Assembly: GCA_964019135.1 (NCBI GenBank)
Contig: OZ025248.1
Coordinates: 43,207,670 to 43,271,669, forward strand
DNA length: 64,000 bases
Reading direction: 5' to 3'
Origin: Arenicola marina
Taxonomy: Eukaryota > Annelida > Polychaeta > Arenicolidae
Below the pieces are notes generated by a model. It was not told where the DNA came from and did no database searches. It saw only the letters and a program-made list of their open reading frames with translations. Shown here in pieces: positions 54,071-64,000 of the stretch (its first letter is position 1; each line of letters begins with the position of its first letter). A program made the translations under genes and the position numbers.

Positions 54071-54650
54071 CTCTGCACACTGGTATACTGTAACGGAACT
54101 GACACAATGGGGGCTATCTGGGGTGACTACTTTCCTAGCATGTTATGGAGTGATTCACTATGTGGTCAGTTACACGTGATTTGGATGGGGCTTTCATATT
54201 AATTTGATTGTAAACCCTTACCTAACTTTTCATATTATCCGACTTAGACCCTCGTTTTCTTTTCTGAAATATTATTATTTTATAATGTTTCAGTGCTGCT
54301 CAGTGATCTGCACGGCCGTTTATGTACGTAATTCCCGTTTAAACCTTTTCAAGATTTTGGGTAGATTTCTTACACTATATATGTCGTGTATGTTGTTGTA
54401 TGTGGACCGCTGGTATCGTCATATGATCGATCGGGGACGATCTTATTTAAGTGGGGGAAGTTTTAAAAGAAATAAAAATATTAGGCCTTGTAGCTGACCC
54501 AAGCCTTTATTTGCTATCCATGCGTCAACCCTCCAAAGCGCAGATTTTTGTGACGCCCCAGTTGGTCGCAATAAATGTTTGAAGTGACCGACTGTCGAGA
54601 AAGCGCAGCTTTCCCGGGCGCAGCCCTCTTGGTGGGCGTGGGTGGCGCTA
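54071..54650. other. Sequence between BEN gene start and THAP promoter
   Basis: AT-rich; no exon seen. Confidence 0.35.
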
Positions 54651-54737
54651 GCCAATCAGAGAGCGAGACCCAAACCGGAAATAGCGAAACGGGCGATGTT
54701 TACCTAATTTCGCTGATATTCAACACACTATAAAAAA
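54651..54737 (+). promoter_or_regulatory. CCAAT box and TATA box upstream of THAP ORF
   Basis: AGCCAATCAG lies at about 54650-54659 and TATAAAAAA at 54729-54737, roughly 100 nt before the THAP start codon. Spacing and order suit a polymerase II promoter. This is motif evidence only. Confidence 0.4.
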
Positions 54738-54837
54738 CCGCAGTTTATAGTCTAAGCACTCATATCAGACGGATACAATCTGTTCAATATTTAGTTTCTA
54801 AATCGAAAGTGGTTCTCGGGCATAATTTCTAGAAGAG

Positions 54838-54975
54838 ATGGTTTGCTGTGCGGCTTGGGATTGTAACAATTCCAGCGCAAACGAGGCCACGGTATATCTT
54901 TTCATGCGTTTCCGCTCGCCCCTGGACAAGCGAGATAAAGCCAAATTCAACCGCATGTGGGCGCCACATGTATGA
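54838..54975 (+). CDS. THAP-domain first exon or fragment (45 aa)
   Basis: The ORF starts MVCCAAWDCNNSSANEATV, continues as LFMRFRSPLDKRDKAKFNRM, and stops after WAPHV. The C-x4-C pair, the F-x-R-F segment and the following Trp match the first half of a THAP zinc finger (C2CH). The second pair (C-x2-H) is absent. The last codons (CAT then gtatga) could be a splice donor, so this may be a first exon whose partner I did not find. It may equally be a remnant: THAP domains occur in host transcription factors and in P-element-like DNA transposases. CCAAT and TATA boxes lie upstream, and similar 110-bp segments lie on both sides. Confidence 0.55.
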   Translation: MVCCAAWDCNNSSANEATVYLFMRFRSPLDKRDKAKFNRMWAPHV

Positions 54976-55763
54976 TCTTCTTCGCTAAGTTGCTTCCAGG
55001 ACCAAAACATTACTAAGGCCTCACGATTATATTAACGTTTTTGCCCGCTATAGGTATTTAAGTAGCTCGTGTTTCGCCCCGTTTTGTCTGGCTGTTTAGT
55101 TAAGGTAAGTGTTGGACAGTTCATTTTGAGTTGGTCGGTTGAGTTTATCTGTCTGGGTTTTGGCCGGTCTGCTGCCAGGCTACTGGGATAGGTCTACAAT
55201 CTTGATCTCCGAGAGAGGCACTGGACGGGCGTATGGAAAAAAAAATCCAGGAGAAATGAACATTGTATGTGTTTTTTTACTAGCCACGAAAACACTATAT
55301 CCACATTTAGCGAAAGTAAGCTCACGTGTTTTTTCAGTTCGAACTTATCGATTTTTCAGAGCCCTAGTAAATGTGTATGTAAAATTATACGTAGGATAGA
55401 AATTATTACTTTGACCAGGCACATAGCAGACGAACTTAATTGCCCATTATTATGATGTTTTTTGGGGGGTATTTTTCAACGGCCGGGTAGCTCGTACGTA
55501 ATTGGTCATATACTGGGATGGTCAAAGCATCACAATGTGGGGGTATTGGAATATCATTTGTTGCATACTCACGGATGTTCAGCGGTTAATAAATGTCATA
55601 TTTATTGCTATGTGACGCTTACTTATGCACGTAAGAGCACAGATAAGTCACTGATATATTTTACGTTGCTTTTTCAAAGACTGAAAGGTATGTGGATCTA
55701 CCACACATGGTAACAACCCTACTCGGATGACAATGAAATCGCCAATGTAGCACATCACTTATT

Positions 55764-55791
55764 ATGGTAAATAGTTTGAGCTATTTACCAT
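55764..55791. repeat. Perfect 11-bp-stem hairpin with outer pairing
   Basis: atggtaaatag, loop tttgag, ctatttaccat. Outer tgtagcac (55746) pairs with gtgctaca (55797), extending an interrupted stem to about 59 nt. Confidence 0.6.
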
Positions 55792-56254
55792 GTCACGTGC
55801 TACATGGGCAAAACGCCCCCAAGTTGAATTTTACCTATTCGTTTTTCACGCGTTACGGTTAAAGTCGCTTACTGAGCTTTCTCCCGCCAAAATTTGAAGT
55901 CGAAATCCCAATAAGAATCAGTCCTTGAATCATCCAAGATTTCTTTTTGTCATATTCTACGCATACCAGGCTGCCAAATAGAGTCTTTTAGCCTTGCCCG
56001 GGATATCAAATTACCACAGCTTTTCAACTTAGTGGTAAACGTCATCACTTGGTTTGCTTCGCGATGCTCTGTTATAAGTAGAAGACGTTCAGGATTTTAG
56101 TACTAACTCTTAAGTAGTTTAGATTAAACTTAACCAGTATGACACGATATAGCCTTACAGGCTGAAAGTGCCGTTAAGCCCCAATCAAATCAAATCAATT
56201 AAAAGTTGCAGGCCCGCAACAGAGTTCTGCGGTGCCCCGGGATAGACACGTTTG

Positions 56255-56380
56255 TCATATTACAGCCGAAACGGCGATGTTTATTAGATTGCTGAATATA
56301 GAAACAATCGAGTTTTCTGCCAATAATGATATAAATGTCGCCTGGGCCTAGTTTTGGCGGGAAAGAGCTCGATATGCAGC
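56255..56380 (-). repeat. Dispersed repeat, inverted copy
   Basis: On the minus strand it reads taataaacatcgccgtttcg and cgagctctttcccgccaaaa, matching 53368-53530. Confidence 0.55.
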
Positions 56381-57871
56381 TTTTATCTTTACAAAGAGAT
56401 GCATGTATCATTAATATAGAGCCATGCGGGATGAAAACCTCTGACGTTATCTAGATTTGCTCGCATCATACTGAAAATAAATATGGGGAATCTTGTTTAA
56501 GGCAGGCGATTTGCCCCACTCTACCCTACTATAATTGCTATACGTAAGATAGTATGTGATTTAGACTGATGTAGCTTAACTCTTTATATAATTTTTGGTC
56601 AACTGAACTAGTACGTAAACATCTTAGGATAATGAAACATGGCCATCCCTAGTAGCCTGAAAATCAGACGTTAATGTTGTGAGACAGTCTAAGAGATTGA
56701 CATACATGTCGATCGGTCCCCAGATGAGGTATCATGGCTAGGATTGAAACCTAGGTTTAATTGATCTGTGGCATATGCCCGGTTGGCTCAGTCGATATAC
56801 GTCGACTGATCGGATTTGTTCCGGCGATCCCGTTGGTTTGCTTTAATGTGGAAATAGTAAATTTAACCTATTCACTATTACAATTGAATACGTTGTCGCA
56901 ATATTAAAAAAAAAACACGATTGCTAGGTTGAGACGTAATTTTTTTGTGACGACTTCCACGCGTCCTCGCCCTCCCTGACAACCGACGGACGCCTGTGAA
57001 ACCAACCTTAGGATGATGTGGACGCGTCCTCACCGTCTGGCAAGCAATCGGCAATTTTGTATAAGGAAAGTCCAAACTCGTTACCATGCTGATCATTGCG
57101 TCCCAGCCCTGCCTGGCAACCAGTCTGCTCATGGCCTTAGAGATAATATAAGCCCGTCAAATTATTTTTTAAGCCTTTTACTGTGGTTAATACATATAGT
57201 GAAGGGCATTCAGTCATTATATATCATAGTGTGTTTATTACATTTTGTCGTTTACAATTATTTATAATTGTAATTAGTTTAACCAGATTTTGAAGCCGGA
57301 ACACTTGATTGAATTTAATCATTGAACATGTGCCACTAAGTAAGAATTCACTTCACATGGGCGGATTCAGAGTGGGGGTGGAGTCCAGGGGGTCCAGACC
57401 CCCTTCCTGTTTGATAAACTAAGGATGCTGTTTTCGTATGTACAATTTTGGCCATCAAAGGTGTGGACCCCCTATTTTGGTAGTGCCCCTGCGCCCCCCC
57501 CCCCTTCTCTCCGGTTGTAAAATAATTTGGTACCCCACTTGGTCGAAATAAAACGTTTCCATGGTTAGTGACACACTATTGTCGCTTGGCTTGAGGGACA
57601 CATGGCTGTGGCAGAGTGTAGCTGATCCCACTTACTTTATTTCAATTGCCAATCAACGTATCTACGTATCAAAATAAGTTAGCCGGACTAGCATTGTTAT
57701 CTCGCTGGTCTAAATATATTGAATATAGCAGTTTAGTCTGCCAGGCAGGTTATCTTGATGAGGTGCAAACAAACCGTTTTATGTATGCACTAACGAAACT
57801 GCGCACTATTAATCATCGACTACAAATAGAAACGGGAAGGTGGCAATCCTTGTTGAAGAGAAAACGTGTCC

Positions 57872-58143
57872 CACTGCGATACTTTGTTCCTGGTCCGGGC
57901 AGTCGTCCTACAGTACCCTGACCATTACAGCACTGCGATACTTTGTCACTGGTCCGGGCAGTCGTCCTACAGTACCCTGGCCATTACACTACTGGGATAC
58001 TTTGTTTCTGGTTCCGTCAGTCGTACTACGGTACCTTGACCATTACATCACTGCGATACTTTGTTCCTGGTCCGGGCAGTCGTCCTACAGTACCCTGGCT
58101 ATTACACCACTGTGGTACTTTGTTCCTGATCCGGACAGTCGTC
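57872..58143. repeat. 59-bp minisatellite, locus 2, about 4.5 units
   Basis: Same unit as at 50305-50700 (cgtcctacagtaccctg at 57904 and 57963). It runs straight into a SINE. Confidence 0.9.
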
Positions 58144-58300
58144 CAATGAATAGTGGGCCAAGCCATCTCCCGGGACGATGATGGATGAATAAATGAAACA
58201 CACCCCGTATTAGGCCCCCAGGCTTGGATTGCAAACCAGGACCTACGGTTTAGTGCTTTAACTACTACACCCGTCGGCTTGAACACTCGCGTATTGTAAG
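58141..58300 (-). mobile_element. tRNA-derived SINE, copy 3
   Basis: On the minus strand it has ggtgtagtagttaaagcac, a decayed B box (ggtttgcaatcc), then atcatcgtcccgggaga and ggcttggcccac. Confidence 0.65.
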
Positions 58301-58537
58301 GATAATTGCTACAGACTAAGATCCGACTGGATAAGGGGGGAGCCACTCTGCCAGGAGAGGGAGTTCGTTCCTCATATCACCTCTGCCCCACGTCACCGCC
58401 CATCTCACGGTGGACCTCAGCGGTGTTGGGGTCACGAATGGTTTTAGACGGTTGTTTTGATCGAATATTGTATTTTCTACGCCGAATTTAAAAAATATGA
58501 GCATTCCGTTGTTGAATTATCACAATGGGAGAGGGCT

Positions 58538-58815
58538 AAGCGAAAAATTATTTCAAAATAACACGGGGTCAGAGTTCAAAACACTTCACGCCTTTGACCT
58601 CAATCGAAATCGAAAATATAGTTCAAATGTAACATGGCTTCTAACTGATCAAACTTGAATGAATTCGTCCCATACGGTACCAGCAGCACAGTAAATGCTA
58701 AACAGTGGTGTATTTGGTGGCAATATGCGAATCTATGTCCGATTAGATTTGTTTTAATTTTTGCGTATGAAGGATAATTATGATGGTTAAATTTACGTGG
58801 GGAGAGGGACTATGG
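58538..58815 (+). repeat. Dispersed repeat, copy B
   Basis: Matches 22935-23185 in order and spacing of shared blocks, with many substitutions. Confidence 0.6.
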
Positions 58816-59344
58816 GGTAAGCGTAACACCCTCTGCCGGGAGATCGGGGGGCCGCATGCTCCTATCGCAATTGCCCAGCATGGTTAATCAGAATGAGAGC
58901 GTTAATATGATCTCACGGGTTAACGTTCACTATCCAGACGGTCCTTGTTGCTCAGTTACAGCCAAGCGGCTTACCCCAGGCGGCTCTACACTAGGAAGTA
59001 ACATTGCGGCTAAACCCCACTTCTGTCCGCCGCGATCAAAACTGGTTATTGACATTGAGTGTGCATTTGCGCAACAACGTCGGTAGGTTTTCCTGCCATC
59101 CTCAAGCATGTAGCTAGGCTGAGACGTGTGTTGATAGGTGGCCACAATGAAAACTAAGCCACAGATTCTACTGTTGTTAATGTTATCTGATCCTGCATTC
59201 AGTTGCAGTTACCACGCCCGTAGAACACGCTGTTTGGCTATTTTGTTGGCTGATATATACCGTATATAGACGCCTGTGAACCTTTCACTGAAATGTTCAT
59301 CCACTTTTGAGAAGATCTTATTGCCCATTTTCCGTTTCTTGCAG
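58816..59344. other. Sequence before the signal-peptide exon
   Basis: Unique. It should hold part of the first intron of the downstream gene. Confidence 0.35.
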
Positions 59345-59462
59345 AACTCGCAAGAAATCCGGGCAGTCCTAGGACGACCCACGCTTCACGGAGGTCGCGC
59401 TGAGCGTGATGGCGCACCACCGCCGACACAAGACAGCGCCCTGGCCTGTGGCCGCCACCCTG
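59345..59462 (+). CDS. First coding exon of a downstream secreted or membrane protein
   Basis: The acceptor is gtttcttgcag. A 64-nt leader is followed by ATG at 59409 and MAHHRRHKTAPWPVAATL, with donor gtacgt in phase 0. The basic N-terminus and start of a hydrophobic run form the first half of a signal peptide completed by the next exon. The leader implies a further upstream non-coding exon that I cannot place. Confidence 0.55.
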
Positions 59463-59685
59463 GTACGTATCATCCTGTATCAGTATCCCTGTACGAAACA
59501 CTCAATGTAAACGTTCCATTCCGGATATGCGGGGAATCCCTATTGCAAAAGCGGCACGAAAGAAATTATCAGATATATATCAAGCGCGATTTAAACGAAG
59601 ATAAAATAAGACCATGATATCGAGAACACCAGTTGTGTTACAGTTATATGTATAAGTCTTTATGTATGTCAATATTATCTTTCAG

Positions 59686-59728
59686 ATCCTTGTACTAACC
59701 GCGATTTGCGTGATCCCAAAAGCGGAGG
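59686..59728 (+). CDS. Second exon: rest of signal peptide
   Basis: The acceptor is tatctttcag and the donor gtaagt. It encodes ILVLTAICVIPKAE and exits in phase 1, the phase used by extracellular modules such as FN3. With the previous exon this makes a convincing signal peptide. No further exon was found before 64000, so the gene should continue to the right. Whether it is another RPTP is unknown. Confidence 0.55.
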
Positions 59729-60299
59729 GTAAGTAGCTTCCCAGCGTTCCTATGATATATATGGATTATCGCACGACGCTAGCATGTACCTAGCATGGGT
59801 GCCGCGAGTCCTGTTTACAGCGTTACTACTGGCCTCCGACCCGCAATGACTACATATAGGATGGCCACTAACTGACAGTCTGACCCTGCATGTTGGGGCG
59901 GTTGTCCCAGTCACCAGTTCCTTCCGGCTGGTCTGTATGCTGCAAGCCGTTTGTTTCTCTCGGTATTTGAACTACATTGCGGTGTTATATTATAAAGGGT
60001 CTGTTTAACCAACATCTATTGTTTGGACAGTGGCGTTTGCCCCTAACGAAGCATACCCCTGTTGCAGTGGGCCGAAGCCTGTTATCTAGCCGCCCATCCA
60101 CCCACAAACACTGTCGTCTCCAGGCGGCACAGGGCTATAGGCCGGCAGGAGATACCATATACTTAAGCAGTTTCTCAGCATGGTTAAGATGTATATATCT
60201 ATAATTCTGTTTTTTTTGTCGTGTATGCAAACCGCCATCTCAGCCGCCGACTTCTCTGCTTGACACTGATGGAAATGAAATGATTGTGTTTTTAAGCCT
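59729..60299. other. Intron of the downstream gene
   Basis: No exon seen. Confidence 0.35.
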
Positions 60300-60440
60300 G
60301 TTTTGGGCGCGCCATGGGTAAATTAGGGCAAGGAACCCACCGGGGACGATGAATAACTTTAAGGGTGAAGTATGCCCCAGGTTAGATCGCCCAGACCGGG
60401 ATTCGAACCAGAGTGCCGCCTCTCGGCCGGGGATGCTCCG
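60300..60440 (-). mobile_element. tRNA-derived SINE, copy 4
   Basis: On the minus strand it carries the B box ctggttcgaatcccggtctg, then ttattcatcgtccccggtgg and ttgccctaatttaccc. The A-box side is poorly preserved. Confidence 0.65.
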
Positions 60441-60579
60441 GCGAAAGTAACGGACTTGGCAGGTTCGAGTGCCCCTTGGGCAGTGCGTAATGTCGTAGCA
60501 GGATCTATATTCGCGGGACGGTCCTTACCGTTTCGTTTATCTCTGATCGCTCTTTGATTTCACACATAGTGAAAACAGA

Positions 60580-61764
60580 TGGGCGTGGGGCACGTAGACC
60601 TGGGACCAGGAAGCTCAGGGTGCGGTTCGTGTCATGGAGGCATACAGGGCGGTCGGTGTCATGGAGGTATATAGAGCGGTCCGTGTCATAGTGGTAAATA
60701 GAGCGGTCGGTGTCATGGGGGTATATAGAGCGGTCCGCGTCATGGAGGTATATAAAGCGGTCCGTGTCATGGAGGTATATAGAGCGGTCCGTGTCATGGA
60801 GGTATATAGAACGGTCCGTTTCATGCAGGTATATAGAGCGGTCCGTGTCAAGGGTGTATATAGAACGGTCCGTGTCATGGAGGTATATAGAGCGGTCCGT
60901 GTCATGGAGGTATATAGAGCGGTCCGTGTCATGGAGGTATATAGAGCGGTCCGTGTCATAGAGGTATATAGAGCGGTCCGTTTTTAATGGAGGTATTTAG
61001 AGCGGTCCGTGTCATGGGGGTATATAGATCGGTCCGTGTCATAGAGGTATATAGAGCGGTCCATGTCATGGGGGTATATAGAGTGGTTCGTGTCATGGGG
61101 GTATATTGAGCGGTCCGTGTCATGGAGGTATATGGAGCGGTCCGTGTCATGAAGGTATATAGAGCGTTTCGTGTCATGGAGGTATATAGAGCGTTCCGTG
61201 TAATAGAGTTTTAAAGAGCGGTTCTTCTCATGGAAGTATATAGAGCGGTCCGTGTCATGGAGGTACAGAAAGCGGTCCGTGTCAGGGGTATATAGAACGT
61301 TTCGTGTCATGGAAGTATATAGAGCGGTCCGTGTCATAGAGGCATATAGAGCGGTCCGTGTCATGGAGATATATAGAGTGGTCCGTGTCAGAGGTATATA
61401 GAGCGGTCCGTGTCATGGAGGTATATAGAGCGGTCCGTGTCATGGGGGTATATAGAGCGGTCCGTGTCATGGGGGTATGTACAGTTGGCCGTGTCATGGA
61501 GTTATATATAGCGGTTCGTGTCATGGAGTTATATAGAGCGGTCCGTGTCATAGGGGTATATAGAACGGTCTGTGTCATGGAGGTATATAGAGCGGTCCGT
61601 GTCATGGAGGTATATAGAGCGGTCCGTGTCATGGGGGTATATAGGGCGGTCCGTGTCATGGAGTATATAGAGCGGTCCGTGTCATAGAGGTATATAGAGC
61701 GGTCCGTGTCATAGATTGTATAGTTGGCTGGGCGTGGGGCACGTAGACCTGAGACCAGGAAGCT
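60580..61764. repeat. 27-bp minisatellite, about 40 units, flanked by a 35-bp direct repeat
   Basis: The unit is tatatagagcggtccgtgtc followed by atggagg. The flanks tgggcgtggggcacgtagac, plus about 15 more bases ending aggaagct, occur at 60580 and 61729 with one mismatch. Confidence 0.93.
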
Positions 61765-62169
61765 GGGGAGAAAGTGTGGTTGCAGCGTCGCTCATAGTAA
61801 CTGGACAGACTAGAGTGGAGAAGGTTATTTATGTAGTTGCCCCCCCCCCTCCCCACATCCCCAACCTTGCCCCTAAAATGCGCCCACGTGGAAATGAACA
61901 TTTCTGTTCACTGGTAGATGTATTTCTCATCACTGGTACTGGCGAAAAGGCGGAAGTAGATTTAAGCTTTTGCTTGCGTGACATGTCGTGTGAGTTGATC
62001 CTGCCTGCTCCTGATTACGTTGCTGGACGACGATGAGCCGTTAACGATAGTACCAACGATGCATAATATATGCAATCAAGCGTATGTGCTATATTCTAAT
62101 AAGGGGTTGTACACTTCCCTCTGTGCCTTGGGTATGGATGGTGTTCCCATATCATAAACAGAGAAACAT
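61765..62169. other. Spacer
   Basis: Unique sequence with a C-run near 61840. No exon seen. Confidence 0.35.
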
Positions 62170-62940
62170 ATTGTTTGGTAGACTGTACATCGTTCGGTTT
62201 ATGGTCTGTATTCTATTGATGGCCGTATAGTTTATGGTCTGCTTTATTCTATTCTCGATCTTTTTAAGGTCTGTGTTCTACTGATGGTCATATAGTTTAT
62301 GGCATCCATTCTATTGGTGATCGTAATGGGCATATAGTTTATGGCCTCCATTCTATTGGTGATCGTTCAGTTTAAGGTCTGCATTCTACTGATGGTCATA
62401 TAGTTTATGGCCTCCATTCTATTAGTGATCGTTCAGTTTATGGGCTCCATTCTATTGATGTTCATTCAGGTTAAGGTCTGTGTTCTACTGATGGTCATAT
62501 AGTTTATGGGCTCCATTCTATTGGTGATCGTTCAGGTTAAGGCCTGTGTTCTACTGATGGTCATATAGTTTATGGCCTCCATTCTATTGGTGATCGTTCA
62601 GTTTATGGTTTGCTTTATTTTATTCACGGTCTTCCTTATTAAATATTTCTATTCTAGTCTTGTAATTCCTTTTATGAACTCCATTCTCTTCATAATCGTT
62701 CAGTCTATGGTCTGCTGCATTCTATTCGCGGTGTTACGTTTTCGTGTCTGTATTCTCTTGATGATCTGTCAGCTAATGGTATGTATCCTCTTGATTATCT
62801 GTCAGCTTATGGTATGTATTCTCTTGATGATCTGTCAGCTTATGGTATGTATTCTCTTGATAATCTGTCAGCCTATGGTCTGTATTCTCTTGATGATCTG
62901 TCAGTTTATGGTCTGTATTCTCTTGATAATCTGTCAGGGT
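62170..62940. repeat. Degenerate 32-33-bp minisatellite
   Basis: Early units contain tctattggtgatcgttcag; late units contain tgtattctcttgatgatctg. The two halves are subfamilies of one repeat. Confidence 0.85.
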
Positions 62941-63061
62941 TATCATGTGTACAACATGCGGCCAATTACGTCTTGCAGTAGGGGCGATACTTTGGACTGT
63001 CTCTGTTGTCTATCATCGCCTACGTGTTTAGCCAGGTCGATAAAAATATGTTGCTATACTG

Positions 63062-63420
63062 TGGTGTGATGGCGAGCGGGTTATGGCCGCGTTGATTGCT
63101 GCCTGTTACACTGTGGTGAGATGGCGAGCGGGTTATGGCCGCGTTGATTGTTGTCTGTTACACTGTGGTGTGATGGCGAACGGGTTGTGGCCGCATTGAT
63201 TGCTGCCTGTTACACTGTGGTGTGATGGCGAGCGGGTTATGGCCGCGTTGATTGCTGTTTGTTAGACTCTGGTGTGATGGCGAGCGGGTTATGGCCGCGT
63301 TGATTGCTGTTTGTTAGACTCTGGTGTGATGGCGAGCGGGTTATGGCCGCGTTGATTGCTGTTTGTTAGACTCTGGTGTGATGGCGAGCGGGTTATGGCC
63401 GCTTTGATTTGTGTCTTGTT
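63062..63420. repeat. 52-bp minisatellite, about 7 units
   Basis: The unit contains ggtgtgatggcgagcgggtt and atggccgcgttgattgctg. Confidence 0.92.
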
Positions 63421-63669
63421 TTCATTGCTTGTTGACTTTGGCGTATTAGGCGGGGCTCTGTGCTGCCTGCCCCTATCTGTCCACCGTGCTGTGGGCTGTC
63501 AACCACGCCCCTGTGTCCTCCCAGCGTAAGGTTTATATCTAACGTGCTAACGTGGGGAGGGAAGGGAGTATTGTGTGGCCCGGTTTTGTTTGGTTAACCA
63601 TATTTAATAACCTCGAGTTGTGTTGGTTGATGAACGTCGCGGAAACACAGCTGCAGTTGATCAGGGTTG

Positions 63670-64000
63670 AAAGGGTGTGTTGACTTCTTGCTGGTCGTTG
63701 CTGGTTATTCATGGTCGGTGTTGGCTTGTCGTTTCTGGTTATTCATGGTCGGTGTTGGCTGACCGTTGCTTGTTATTCATGGTCGGTGTTGGCTGGTCGT
63801 TGCTGGTTATTCATGGGCGGTGTTGGCTCGTCGTTTCTGGTTATTCATGGTCGGTGTGAGCAGGCCGTTGCTGGTTATTCATGGTCGGTGTTGGCTGGTC
63901 GTTTCTGGTTATTTATGATCGGTGTTGGCTGATCGTTGCTTGTTATTCATGGTCGGTGTTGGCCGATCGTTGCTGGTTATCCATGGTCGGGGTTGGCTGG
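63670..64000. repeat. 34-bp minisatellite running off the window
   Basis: The unit is tggtcgttgctggttattca followed by tggtcggtgttggc. At least nine units; the right end is not reached. Confidence 0.92.

Larger units (their letters stand above)
54976..57871. other. Intergenic sequence right of the THAP ORF
   Basis: It holds the second copy of the direct repeat (55067-55172), dispersed repeat pieces and a hairpin. No second THAP exon was found. A gggggtccagaccccc palindrome lies near 57389. Confidence 0.4.

Noticed and set aside
55462-55713. 83-codon frame with several Cys and His, tested as a second THAP exon
   Set aside because: No C-x2-H in the expected place and no acceptor in phase with the THAP ORF.
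56770-56845. Degenerate tRNA-like sequence (cggttggctcagtcg)
   Set aside because: It has an A-box-like phrase but no B box and no SINE body, so I cannot support a call.

Overview
This is animal nuclear DNA: spliced genes with GT-AG introns, tRNA-derived SINEs, inverted-repeat elements and a very heavy load of tandem repeats. The main gene encodes a receptor-type protein tyrosine phosphatase (RPTP). Its coding sequence enters from the left and ends at 47127. I could follow 26 coding exons (5568-47127). Their phases agree at every junction, and together they give 1120 in-frame codons including the stop. The fibronectin type III (FN3) ectodomain, single tyrosine phosphatase domain and introns stuffed with minisatellites fit an invertebrate deuterostome. 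A lancelet (Branchiostoma-like) is my best guess, because minisatellites that straddle exon-intron borders were, as I recall, described at the amphioxus Adh locus. The species is inference, not something the sequence proves.

Layout: 1-5567 is upstream or intronic sequence with a 79-bp array, a small inverted-repeat element and a 37-bp array of about 73 units. 5568-21033 holds about five FN3 domains and a membrane-proximal region. 21683-21782 encodes the transmembrane helix. 22678-24864 encodes the juxtamembrane segment, including a 24-nt microexon. 31352-43589 encodes the phosphatase domain (NRF, WPD and [10 protein letters not shown] motifs all visible). 44921-47127 encodes a short tail, after a YANT site at the end of the domain. 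Most long introns carry their own private minisatellite. Three arrays amplify an exon-intron border itself: the exon 5 donor (about 7 copies), the exon 21 acceptor (about 30 copies) and the exon 24 donor (about 9 copies). A second, decayed copy of the WPD-loop exon lies at 39734-39893, upstream of the intact one.

47128-64000 is gene-poor. On the minus strand, 51362-53810 encodes a BEN-domain protein in six proposed exons. At 54838-54975 on the plus strand is the first half of a THAP zinc-finger domain, behind CCAAT and TATA boxes. At 59345-59728 are two plus-strand exons that encode a signal peptide and end in phase 1, probably the start of a second secreted or membrane protein that runs off the right edge. 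The rest is dispersed repeats, SINEs and more minisatellites.

The RPTP should sit in the plasma membrane and dephosphorylate phosphotyrosine on cytoplasmic partners. The BEN protein is expected to be nuclear. Nothing in the window links the two functionally. The very long open frames here are by-products of arrays whose unit length is a multiple of three. I saw no recognisable retroviral, LTR or other virus-derived element.
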